64,000 nt of DNA from Paratinospora sagittata (Eukaryota > Streptophyta > Magnoliopsida > Ranunculales > Menispermaceae): the NCBI GenBank assembly GCA_035771175.1, contig CM069598.1:17501-81500 (forward strand). Direction: 5' to 3'. Made by a program: the position numbers and the translations under genes. Positions 60,101 through 64,000 of this stretch are shown one piece after another (position 1 is the first letter of the stretch; each line of letters starts with the position of its first letter). The notes below the pieces were generated by a model that was not told where the DNA came from, made no database searches, and saw only the letters and a program-made list of their open reading frames with translations.

Positions 60101-62547
60101 AGTTATATCCTCCTCATAGTAATGAAATTAGTTTGGTCCCAACATTATGGCTATAGAGAGGTTTTACTGTATATGCATGCTTCTGTGTCAGTGTTGAATT
60201 TAGGAGAAAAGGAACCCATGCGCAATAATGTTTTTGCATGTATAGACAAAGTAATCACAGAGTTGATTTAGACCACTTGAAGTGGTGGCTTCATACTCAA
60301 CTTGTGCACCCAGTATCCTAATACGCTCAATCCCATTAAATATCCCCAATATGATAAGCTATTATTAATTCATGGACATAGACTAGGTATCTCCTGCTAA
60401 TGTACTTGGTCCATAATGTCATACTGACTAGCAGCAGTAGCCATCTGCTATGGCAAGGTATTACATTTCTTGCCCCTAAACATAAACTGAATTTTTTTGT
60501 CTTCTAAGCTGCTTTAATTTTTCAGCCGGTCGTCAAATATATTTGGACAGTAAAACTTGGCTGTGGTCTAGGTTGGAGGATGAGTTGCGTTACCCAAATG
60601 ATCGATAATAGCTATAATGGCATGACCTAGGATGTGTATCCAGACAAACAATATTCAAAGTAGACATACTACAGAAGAAAATTTAAGTGTAATTACAATA
60701 GGATAATGAGTTAGATATTAAATTTTTGCCCTCATTCCGATTAATTGAAAGATTATAGAATGTACCATAAGTGGTCTCTAAATTTGGAGGCTGGGCATCT
60801 TTTCACTTGGAATCAAGTTCTATTTAGAGTTAAAAGGCAAAGTTATATTATTTTGAGTGGCAAGACTATCAGTTAGTGACGAAGTGTGATTTTAAAGCTA
60901 AAAAGCAATTTAAACATTAGAAAGCTACTTTTTAATGACCCATGTAATCATCTTAATAACCTATAAGTGACTCAAGCTTTCGTCATTGTTTCACATTTAC
61001 TACAACTTAACTTTTTCTCCAGTTTTCTGAGATTTACTCTTGCAAGTTTTCTAGCCAATTGAACCTTTCCATGTCTTTTCTTTTTCGAGATGCATTATCA
61101 ATAATGTTCTTTGTCATTTTCATGTAGTTGGTTGCCGGACCAAGTGACCTTATTGGCTCGTTTCATTAGTGAACCGTCACCAGTGAGATCTACAGTAATG
61201 AAAGCTGTAGCTGAGTTCAGGAGGACTCATGCAGACACTTGGAATGTTCAGAAAGATTCTTTCAGCGAAGAGCAACTTGAAGTAAGTACTTTCTCTCTGC
61301 CGCAGACAAGAGACTTGCCAATCCACGTGCAGTATAATATCTTGTTAATGTCAACATTCCTGTTGATATCTATATATATAGTTCAGCCTCTACCTATCAG
61401 TTATACTATACTTTCAGTTGGGGGTGAAAACTGGTCAGGCGACACTTTCCAGTGAGATAAAACCATACCCAAGCCTAACCCGAAAATCTTAACACTATTA
61501 CCACACCTGACCGACCCAATTAAGAATTGCGTGAATCGGGTCAGTCGGGGTTACTAAACTCAACCCAACGACCCAGAAAAATGTTTCTCCTAAGCTATTA
61601 TCTTTCACATAAATGTGCAAAATAAGCTTAAGATATTGAAAATTAAATAAGTTAGTTAGAGAGACCACATGGTCTCTTTTTGCAATGGCCTGTAAGGAAT
61701 TAAGGCCATTAGTGACCAAAGCCAAAAGCCTGGCAAGGTAAAGCGGAAAAAAAGGATGGGGGAGGGGGAGCTTTTATAGGAGGAGGGCTCACCCCCCTCC
61801 CCCAGTAGGCACGATTTGGGATTAAAGGAAGGGGAGAACATCCCTTCCCCCCCCCCAAAAAAAAAAAGAAAATAGTCCCACAGTGATTTCTCCCTCCAAT
61901 CAGCTAGCTCTTTAACGCCTAGTGTGGGGTGAGCTTTGGTTGTCCTCATGATAGGAAACCCAGAAAAAAGTTTTTTTCTTTAAATTGTTGTGTTATGTCA
62001 TACATAAATATATGTATTGAAACTTGTACATAAACATGTTATATACATATAGGTCTTTAAATAAGCATGTGTATATACATGCATCGGGAAGGTGGGTTGG
62101 GTTTTGGGTTTAGATATCTAAAACCGAAAATCCACCCGACATTTCGGGTGACGCTTAGCAATCACCTGATGGACCCCAGGGTAAGGTAAAAGCCTGCCCG
62201 AACCCGATCAGGTCGGGTGGATGTTCTGCTAATTGGGTTTAGGTTTTAGCCGTAGTTATAGTGGTTGCTAACAGGGTATCAAAGCTTTGATATTTTGGAG
62301 GTCTTATGTTCAAAATTGTAAGGGTTTCCTTGCTTCTCTCATTTAAGAACCTCTATTTCTTCCCTATTGTTAAATTGGGTTCATGTGCTATCACACGTGA
62401 AAGAGAGCATTAACTTCTATAATGTGCTTGGTATACACAATTATGACTCCACATATCAGCTATAACTTTTGTGGCAAGTGGTTTGTAACATATGTGATCT
62501 TGCAGGTTTTGGCAGATACATCATCATCCGCTTCATACTTTGCTTGA
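18930..62547 (+). CDS. PA200: Proteasome activator 200 (PA200/PSME4/Blm10), 35 exons
   Basis: A large HEAT/ARM-repeat protein that caps the 20S proteasome, promoting ATP-independent degradation, and in animals binds acetylated histones. Exons: 18930-19090, 24043-24145, 24274-24386, 30072-30194, 31777-31878, 31978-32143, 32338-32454, 32574-32641, 32745-32846, 33128-33344, 33596-33826, 33931-34058, 34178-34295, 36411-36629, 36706-36861, 37017-37093, 37169-37377, 37655-37871, 37969-38048, 38171-38288, 38370-38540, 39274-39442, 39533-39576, 39733-39775, 39857-40002, 40234-40328, 40507-41408, 45212-45487, 45576-45671, 46202-46380, 47350-47431, 53444-53568, 59229-59321, 61128-61281, 62506-62547. 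The sum is 5,442 nt, an uninterrupted 1,813-residue protein with all-GT-AG introns, close to the Arabidopsis length. Diagnostic segments are MHLFNAWLPPPVAEE (start), WRLRQRHFETLTSLIRSC, SYPFSVDVPRN, LSNALLGMDANDPPKTLATM, PRWALIDKVYMHN, ASWPRTPSW, VAAEALAGVLHSDVNGL, KWRIFPEPHLQ and EFRRTHADTWNV. The C-terminus is SYFA. Exon phases all match. Introns 3, 31 and 32 exceed 5 kb through transposons. Confidence 0.95.
19091..24042 (+). other. PA200: PA200 intron 1 (about 5 kb)
   Basis: Mostly AT-rich sequence. It contains a MITE-like element at 19913-20496, a 59-codon stretch without stops at about 19262-19441, and a minus-strand 128-codon ORF at 20579-20965 that I do not recognise. From 21 to 24 kb I see only AT-rich non-coding DNA with homopolymer runs. 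Confidence 0.6.
19913..20496. mobile_element. Tourist/PIF-like MITE in PA200 intron 1
   Basis: The ends are ggcctcgtttgggag at 19913 and ctcccaaatggggcc ending at 20496, a 15-bp inverted repeat with two mismatches. Both sides carry the trinucleotide att (19910-19912 and 20497-20499). At 584 bp with no coding frame, it fits a MITE; the 3-bp duplication points to PIF/Harbinger, though ATT is not the usual TWA. Confidence 0.6.
24738..24905 (+). mobile_element. tRNA-derived SINE, older copy
   Basis: An A-box-like segment (gtgggtctttgcacaatggg), a B-box-like segment (gtaggttcaaatct) and the tail segment agaagccttgtgc match, with divergence, the better preserved copy at 38686. It lies in PA200 intron 3 in the sense orientation. 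Confidence 0.6.
24960..26220 (+). mobile_element. Decayed LINE remnant with internal deletion
   Basis: The segment 25173-25427 translates to an ORF1-like piece (NLDLSYASWLHRTVKSAL, followed by a Lys-rich stretch). About 25980-26200 translates to a zf-RVT-region remnant (GLNWNLHFSGN, then TFTTKSFFN), as in ORF2 C-termini elsewhere in the window. The endonuclease and reverse transcriptase between them are missing. It is heavily decayed and its ends are not defined. Confidence 0.5.
26404..28617. mobile_element. Non-autonomous hAT with perfect ends in PA200 intron 3
   Basis: TAGGGGTGGCAA at 26404 and TTGCCACCCCTA ending at 28617 form a perfect 12-bp inverted repeat. An exact 8-bp duplication, cccctact, flanks it at 26396-26403 and 28618-28625. 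Sub-terminal regions are rich in ggccc/gggcc motifs on both sides. The 2,214-bp interior is AT-rich, triplicated and lacks transposase. Ends and duplication are diagnostic of hAT. Confidence 0.92.
26929..28345. repeat. Three direct copies of about 330-390 bp inside the hAT
   Basis: The word tcaagagtgttatata occurs at 26941, 27337 and 27992. Each copy continues through a shared order of words (agggtatatatttgtatt, agtatgttcaattaagt, gcatttcaactttatt, gaaagaaagacattatcc). Copy 1 contains an expanded (TA)n at about 27050-27101. Copies 2 and 3 are separated by extra AT-rich sequence. Confidence 0.88.
28626..29096 (+). repeat. AT-rich intron 3 sequence ending in a dispersed-repeat fragment
   Basis: The segment from about 29036, with gaggcttacacctcat and ccttgattacgcctca, matches the right end of the repeat at 47715-48757. 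The rest is AT-rich without features. Confidence 0.5.
29115..29695 (+). mobile_element. Ty1/Copia pol remnant (end of RT to RNase H)
   Basis: Translation shows RYQRLVGKLISL and FMHAPITS (about 29125-29240), the conserved end of Copia reverse transcriptase. Later comes VQHGQTTYIEVDWHFIREKL, and finally a KDQAANILTK-like ending near 29630-29660, the standard end of Copia RNase H. The frame is shifted and has stops, and the middle is shortened. It lies in PA200 intron 3, upstream of exon 4. Confidence 0.75.
30195..31776 (+). other. PA200: PA200 intron 4 with small repeats
   Basis: It holds a short MITE-like element (30604-30778: GGGTCCGTATGGTAT left end, ATGCCAAACAGGGCG right end, tta on both sides). 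A dispersed fragment (cctcatgtagttgggaagag, about 30868) recurs at about 39645. A 145-bp direct duplication follows, with anchor ctgagatttgatctt at 31076 and about 31220. No coding sequence is seen. Confidence 0.5.
32880..33062 (-). mobile_element. Au-type SINE, antisense, in PA200 intron 9
   Basis: On the minus strand it starts gaaggggagccttggtgcaa (tRNA-like A box), has ggtcacgagtttgagtcgtg (B box), then a body with gggtaaggatgcgtacaata, and ends at gggctgccc followed by T. This matches the widespread angiosperm Au SINE. A 12-bp duplication with one mismatch flanks it: atctttgattat (32868-32879) and atctttgactat (33063-33074). The intron is only 281 bp, so the SINE fills most of it. Confidence 0.85.
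34349..36345 (+). mobile_element. 5'-truncated L1 LINE in PA200 intron 13
   Basis: An exact 18-bp duplication, agtgatatttatagtttt, lies at 34331-34348 and 36346-36363. The copy starts inside reverse transcriptase at KLDFAKAY, and near its 5' end the LDFAKAY/KKAYDMV region is partly duplicated. RQGDQLSPFLFTLVVD, a FVDDTMIF catalytic box, LNGWKRSFLSKGDRLTLIR, a zf-RVT with YLCRQHLES and LWSIWKERNKRVFDG follow. It ends at agtttcttttc plus an A tail. Multiple stops make it inactive. It is close in sequence to the LINEs at 3976 and 43249. Confidence 0.92.
38686..38860 (+). mobile_element. tRNA-derived SINE, better preserved copy
   Basis: It has an A box (gtgggcctttgcacaatagt), a B box (ggtcacaagttcaaatc) and a 3' body with caatggcgggagccttgtgc. 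A 12-bp imperfect duplication, agttgattattt (38676-38687) and agttgatgtttt (38861-38872), flanks it. It is the same family and orientation as 24738-24905 and sits in PA200 intron 21. Confidence 0.75.
41769..42209 (+). CDS. Unrecognised 146-codon ORF in PA200 intron 27
   Basis: An open frame with fairly balanced composition and no low-complexity runs except one K-rich spot. It includes YSFKVLYDGVKSQSQ, NWNTDKTQYSLDIVYQVFF and IDIHGQWGFRVMD. I do not recognise it. It has no signal peptide or membrane segment. It lies just upstream of the Copia-type LTR at about 42270-42576. Immediately after its stop a small hairpin (gggacatagaa / ttctatgtccc-like arms, about 42202-42232) is visible. It could be a fragment of a captured gene, a remnant of a transposon protein, or chance. 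Treat it as hypothetical. Confidence 0.25.
   Translation: MHHLLDGKRNNGTVLYSFKVLYDGVKSQSQCNIILNWNTDKTQYSLDIVYQVFFKKRVDSGKSVENIMYFHQRNGNIVAKKTLSCEALLIDIHGQWGFRVMDMIFHEKSILFQRCTLEDEFLGIPSIVVEITSIEVARRNVQELGT
42735..43160. repeat. About 210-bp tandem duplication inside the LTR element
   Basis: The words gcctcagtcttcaataaatc/gccttagtcttcaataaatc, atgatgactagtgca, gcttgat-tgacgctt and gttgcaaccatggtaaattt occur in the same order from about 42735 and from about 42945. The ORFs across it (for example from 42947) come from pyrimidine-rich sequence and are probably not genes. Confidence 0.75.
43249..44515 (+). mobile_element. 5'-truncated L1 LINE in PA200 intron 27
   Basis: It begins in the ORF2 C-terminal part at GSHLVAWSTVQRR, and shows GGLGIGNLISRNRALVGKWLW, RFWEDLWCG, LIWKAQVPSKVKFLEWVAAHG, a zf-RVT remnant and LWSIWKERNKRVFD. 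It ends with a (CA)n run, tgtttctttt and an A tail. An imperfect 13-bp duplication, gagtttttcaaat (43236-43248) and gagttcttcaaat (44516-44528), flanks it. It inserted into the LTR element above. Confidence 0.88.
46476..46632 (+). mobile_element. Short LINE 3' end in PA200 intron 30
   Basis: The segment with cgattggcctagagggtggg, gggttgggcct, an ACAC/TATA stretch and ttgtttcttttaaaaa matches the last about 150 bp of the LINE at 43249-44515. It is a severely 5'-truncated insertion. Confidence 0.65.
47715..48757. repeat. Dispersed element with 'gaggcttacacctcac' ends
   Basis: Its left part (ccttgaggcttgcctgtc, gaggcttacacctcacctg) and right part (gaggcttacacctcacttc, ccttgattatgcctcat) share words in direct and inverted order, and the outermost bases (ttttaaaa-, gaggc) are loosely inverted. 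A fragment of the same repeat is at about 29036-29117. No coding frame is present and a clear target duplication was not found. It is probably a non-autonomous DNA transposon. Confidence 0.45.
48931..49127 (+). mobile_element. tRNA-derived SINE, second family
   Basis: It has an A box (gttggttcagtggttggg), a B box (ggtctctaattcgagaca) and an A-rich tail (aaaaaaaataaaaataaaaaa). An exact 14-bp duplication, tacaacataatata, lies at 48917-48930 and 49128-49141. It is in PA200 intron 31, sense orientation. Confidence 0.8.
49231..52265 (-). mobile_element. L1 LINE, antisense, in PA200 intron 31
   Basis: The poly-T at 49231-49255 is the A tail of a minus-strand element. Reading on the minus strand: IRWIQEGDANTRLFHNILN (about 52050-51990), EAPGPDGFTMVFFQ, YRPITLVTSLYKIISKTL, FIQGRQILDAVMVANEAVEEY, KIDFAKAYETVEW, RQGDPLSSFLFTLVADG (ORF 51834-50965), then YADDTLFLL in another frame (51055-50840). 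IEEGGLGIGNIIKR, FWEVGGW and a zf-RVT with CIFCLKAGENLDHILLQC end it. Frameshifts break it. The 5' end is truncated before the endonuclease. No clear target duplication was found. It belongs with the LINE at 55376 rather than with those at 3976, 34349 and 43249. Confidence 0.88.
50965..51834 (-). pseudogene. Reverse transcriptase core of the antisense LINE
   Basis: This is the longest intact piece of LINE coding sequence in PA200 (289 codons). It holds RT motifs 1-4 (APGPDGF, YRPITL, QGRQILDAV, KIDFAKAYE) and RQGDPLSSF, then loses frame just before the YADD catalytic box, which continues in a different frame at 51055. It cannot make active enzyme. Confidence 0.88.
52330..53443. other. PA200: AT-rich end of PA200 intron 31 with repeat fragments
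   Basis: A short SINE-like piece (ggtcatggaatcaaaact followed by an A-rich tail, about 52330-52460) and a fragment with gtagtcaaggc...cctcaggtgc (about 52553-52680) are visible. The latter recalls a dispersed element whose other end could be near 53130-53190. No gene is seen. Confidence 0.4.
54478..54926. repeat. 226-bp tandem duplication at the edge of a decayed LINE
   Basis: atttgattacaattaattt occurs at 54543 and 54769, and tacctaaaggggtgactaa follows in both copies, so the unit spans AT-rich DNA plus the first about 60 bp of LINE sequence. The duplication must therefore be younger than the LINE insertion. Confidence 0.8.
54640..55375 (+). mobile_element. Decayed LINE fragment A in PA200 intron 32
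   Basis: Broken translation gives IPKGVTNRIEKMRKDF, then about 54930-55030 a remnant of the GGLGIGN/KALVGKWL region (VENKAFVVKWLQRLGF), then a zf-RVT-upstream remnant to about 55375. It has many stops and no intact frame longer than a few tens of codons. Confidence 0.55.
55376..57019 (+). mobile_element. 5'-truncated L1 LINE B in PA200 intron 32
   Basis: It starts at a segment reading LSHLSNRVGCSVGSWPMNYL, just 3' of the RT catalytic box. It continues with LGLPLGGNPL and RLDGWKRAFLSKGGQLALVRS, then a frameshift near 55560-55600, GGLGIGTLSLRN, and a 341-codon frame (55836-56861). It ends in a long A tail (56995-57017). Subfamily as for the antisense LINE at 49231. Confidence 0.85.
55836..56861 (+). 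pseudogene. LINE ORF2 C-terminus with zf-RVT zinc-binding domain
   Basis: The 341-codon open frame is the best-preserved LINE coding piece in the window. It has STYRCPWKFISSLVP, VGNGQLLRFWEGRWL, then the zf-RVT domain with VKVFGWALAHKRINT, NMCLSPHCCTFC and ENIDHMFFQC (CCHC-like ligands), and ends with WMIWLKRNNRV. The ATG is internal to ORF2, so it is a truncated fragment, not a real start. Confidence 0.85.
57060..57345 (+). mobile_element. LINE zf-RVT fragment C
   Basis: Translation EGELDEMTWTLNLNNHYSCR, SFSGPG and CECLEETPKSTNHLFLHF resembles the linker and CxxC...H...H part of zf-RVT, separated from LINE B by that element's A tail. It is a different, older copy into which LINE B may have inserted. 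Confidence 0.5.
57392..58970 (-). mobile_element. Short LTR retroelement without pol (TRIM/LARD-like), antisense
   Basis: LTRs at 57392-57785 (3' LTR, 394 bp) and 58622-58970 (5' LTR, 349 bp) both start tgttgggtt and end -caaca on the + strand. Next to the right LTR is ctttgataccac, the complement of a Met-tRNA primer-binding site. Next to the left LTR is atctccaccttgac, the complement of a purine tract (gtcaaggtggagat). The 836-bp interior has no gag or pol frame. The flanking 5 bases (gacgc, tgtgc) do not match well, so the target duplication has decayed or one end was rearranged. Confidence 0.8.
59569..60169. mobile_element. Emigrant/pogo-like MITE in PA200 intron 33
   Basis: The left end reads tagtaagacctctctatag and the right end, reversed, cagtaaaacctctctatag; ta flanks both sides (59567-59568, 60170-60171). 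The cagtaaaacctctata terminus and TA duplication match Arabidopsis Emigrant/Lemi1 pogo-type elements. Internal sub-repeats with ggtcccaac lie near both ends. It is 601 bp with no frame. Confidence 0.75.
60172..61127. other. PA200: Rest of PA200 intron 33, nothing recognised
   Basis: No coding frame, terminal repeats or RNA gene could be supported here. Confidence 0.5.
61282..62505. other. PA200: PA200 intron 34 with an uncharacterised repeat
   Basis: The middle (about 61420-62250) is rich in cccgac/gtcggg-type words (cgggtcagtcggggtt, ccacccgac, cccgatcaggtcgggtgg) and a C8-10/A9 homopolymer junction near 61850. This is compatible with a non-autonomous DNA transposon, but I could not define ends. 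Confidence 0.4.
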
Positions 62548-62689
62548 TCTTGATCAGGAAAATACAATAGGATTTAAGGAGTGAGGCAAAACACTGGAAT
62601 GCGTTTTATTTGCAATTCACTTATCTGTGCTATCAGCTTATTGACATTGTGTAATTAAAGAAACTAGACTTTTTTATTTTCTTCTTTAA
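62548..62689. terminator. Shared 3' region between convergent PA200 and MYB80 genes
   Basis: Only 142 nt separate the two stop codons. The 3' UTRs and cleavage signals of both genes must therefore overlap each other or run into the opposite gene's last exon. T-rich and A-rich segments near 62655-62690 could serve either strand. Confidence 0.55.
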
Positions 62690-64000
62690 TTAAACAATGC
62701 GATTCATGAGATCTCCTGGTAAATCCCACAAGATGCAATCGGCATTGATTGGACCAGATCCTTTTCTGATGGCTTTCCCATCCCCAGCTTCTTCACCATA
62801 ATCATCCTCACCTTGGCCATGCAGACTTCCCTGTTGATCAACACCAGTGCATGTGCTTCCTGTGCACATGCTCTGGTTCCAATTAGGAGAGCCATCTCCT
62901 TCATTGCTGCAAGACGATAGGTTGTACTGAAATCCAGGGACTGTTAGTGGGTGTGTGTGGTAGGCCCCTGCAAATGTGTCAGCTGAGGTGTCTCCAGTGG
63001 GAACCATACTCCAATTAGGCCTTGAGAGCGTATTAGGTTCTTGCATGGCTCTTGAGACTCTAAGTTTAATCTTTTGTACAGTGTCTTCCTCGTCGATATT
63101 AATAGACTTGCCAGAAATGTGGTTGGAGGTGGTCGTCCTGACAGGAAGGCGGGTGGCTATATCCTGCGTGGGTGCTCCTGCTCCACTAGAATGTTCGAGT
63201 TGGAAGTTAATGCGCCTCTTGGTGAGCAGGTGAAGCATCTCATCTTTGAAGCAGCCAAGGGCGGCTTCAGTGAGATGGGCCACCTGTGGCGGGGCCAGGG
63301 TGGTAGCTATTTCAGCCATCAGGTGGGAGATGGGCTTGTGGGTAACGGGATCAATTCCCATGCCTGATAGCTTCTTCTTCAGCTTGGTGTTCCAGTGGTT
63401 CTTGACATCGTTGTCAGTGCGGCCGGGCAGTTGAGCGGCAATCAGCGACCACCTGTTTGTTGGTTGAAAGGTTAATAAAGGGAATTTCTGCAAAATAATT
63501 TTTATTAAAAAAAAAAAGGTATAATTGGTGTGGCTTTTGTTCCGTTGTTAAAACTAGTAGGTCGGTCCGTCTGTTGCTCTCAATGATTCAGTAACCAAAA
63601 TCCAATAGATTACAAGCCTTGTATATGCATCAATTCACAGACTGTTTACCGGTTTCCCACAACTGAGTGAAGTTTTACAATGGTTTGCTCTTCTGACTCT
63701 GAGAACTCGCCATGCTTGAGGTCCGGACGGAGATAGTTTGTCCACCTTAGGCGACAGCTCTTGCCACATCTTTGCAACCCTACCAGATAAACATAAACAG
63801 AACATAAACATTATATAAGGTGTATCGTTGTTATTATTGTTGCCAAGTAGTTAGCAAGTAGCTGAAGAGCAGACCAGCATTTTTGGGGATAAGGCGCCAG
63901 TTACGTGTGCCGTGCTGGGCGATGTAAGAGGAGAGCTTGTTGTCTTCTTCAGGGGTCCACTGCCCCCTCTTCACGTTGTCCTTCTCACAGCATGGAACCC
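62690..64000 (-). CDS. MYB80: MYB80-type R2R3-MYB transcription factor (5' end cut by window)
   Basis: A nuclear DNA-binding activator. In Arabidopsis MYB80 (formerly MYB103) controls tapetum degeneration and pollen development. Minus-strand exons are 63875-64000, 63650-63779 and 62690-63452, at the canonical R2R3 intron positions. They are in frame for 1,019 nt, with about 7 nt (Met-Gly and part of Arg3) outside the window. R2 runs from [21 protein letters not shown] to LRPDL. R3 contains [32 protein letters not shown] and [11 protein letters not shown]. The MYB80-specific stretch follows ([31 protein letters not shown]). The C-terminus [14 protein letters not shown] matches the MYB80 end. 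Predicted total is 341 aa. The bHLH-interaction signature in R3 is absent. The start at 63493 suggested by the third exon's open frame is wrong because it reads through an intron. Confidence 0.93.

Noticed and set aside
63246..63434. Plus-strand ORFs across the MYB80 last exon
   Set aside because: Shadow frames of the minus-strand MYB80 coding sequence.
1..64000. A metabolic gene cluster or defence system linking the three host genes
   Set aside because: COX5C, PA200 and MYB80 have unrelated conserved functions and no shared regulatory sequence was seen.

Overview
The window is nuclear DNA of a flowering plant, most likely a woody or TE-rich eudicot; the species cannot be fixed from the sequence. 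The evidence is three conserved plant genes with canonical GT-AG introns, together with plant-type L1 LINEs, SINEs, hAT elements, MITEs and LTR elements, in an AT-rich background. I see no prokaryotic operon, CRISPR array, tRNA or rRNA gene.

Layout. (1) 1-12 kb: COX5C (cytochrome c oxidase subunit 5c, 63 aa) on the + strand. Its coding exon is 11670-11861 and its probable noncoding first exon lies near 1000-1078. The leader intron between them is about 10.6 kb because a non-autonomous hAT (3090-10597) sits in it, and that hAT is itself split by a near full-length L1 LINE (3976-10524). Both insertions have recognisable target-site duplications. (2) 13.3-14.6 kb: a broken plant-mobile-domain (PMD/MAIN-like) transposon gene. 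(3) 14.8-18.6 kb: a tandem array of about ten 179-bp units, split 5+5 by a 2,065-bp probable solo LTR flanked by the 5-bp repeat ATATT. (4) 18930-62547: one very large gene, PA200/PSME4 (proteasome activator 200), + strand, 35 exons. The joined reading frame is 5,442 nt (1,813 codons plus stop) with no break, spread over 43.6 kb. Nearly all the extra length is transposons inside introns 1, 3, 13, 27, 31, 32, 33 and 34. (5) 62690-64000: a MYB80-type R2R3-MYB gene on the minus strand, convergent with PA200 (142 nt between the stop codons). Its first about 7 coding nucleotides lie beyond the window edge.

The three host genes have unrelated roles: mitochondrial respiration (COX5C), ATP-independent proteasome activation (PA200) and tapetum/pollen transcriptional control (MYB80). 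They do not form a cluster. The main story is mobile-element load. At least five 5'-truncated or full-length L1 copies of two subfamilies, three or four tRNA-derived SINEs including an Au-type SINE, two hATs with 8-bp duplications, a pogo/Emigrant-like MITE, a short LTR element without pol, a Copia-type LTR remnant and Copia pol debris have landed in introns or intergenic DNA, while every exon I could trace stayed in frame.

I found no clear new biological system. The items most worth a second look are the uncharacterised 179-bp array ending about 340 bp before the PA200 start codon, the nested leader intron of COX5C, the YFA (not YYA) C-terminus of the proteasome activator, an unrecognised 146-aa ORF in PA200 intron 27, and the internal triplication of the intron-3 hAT.
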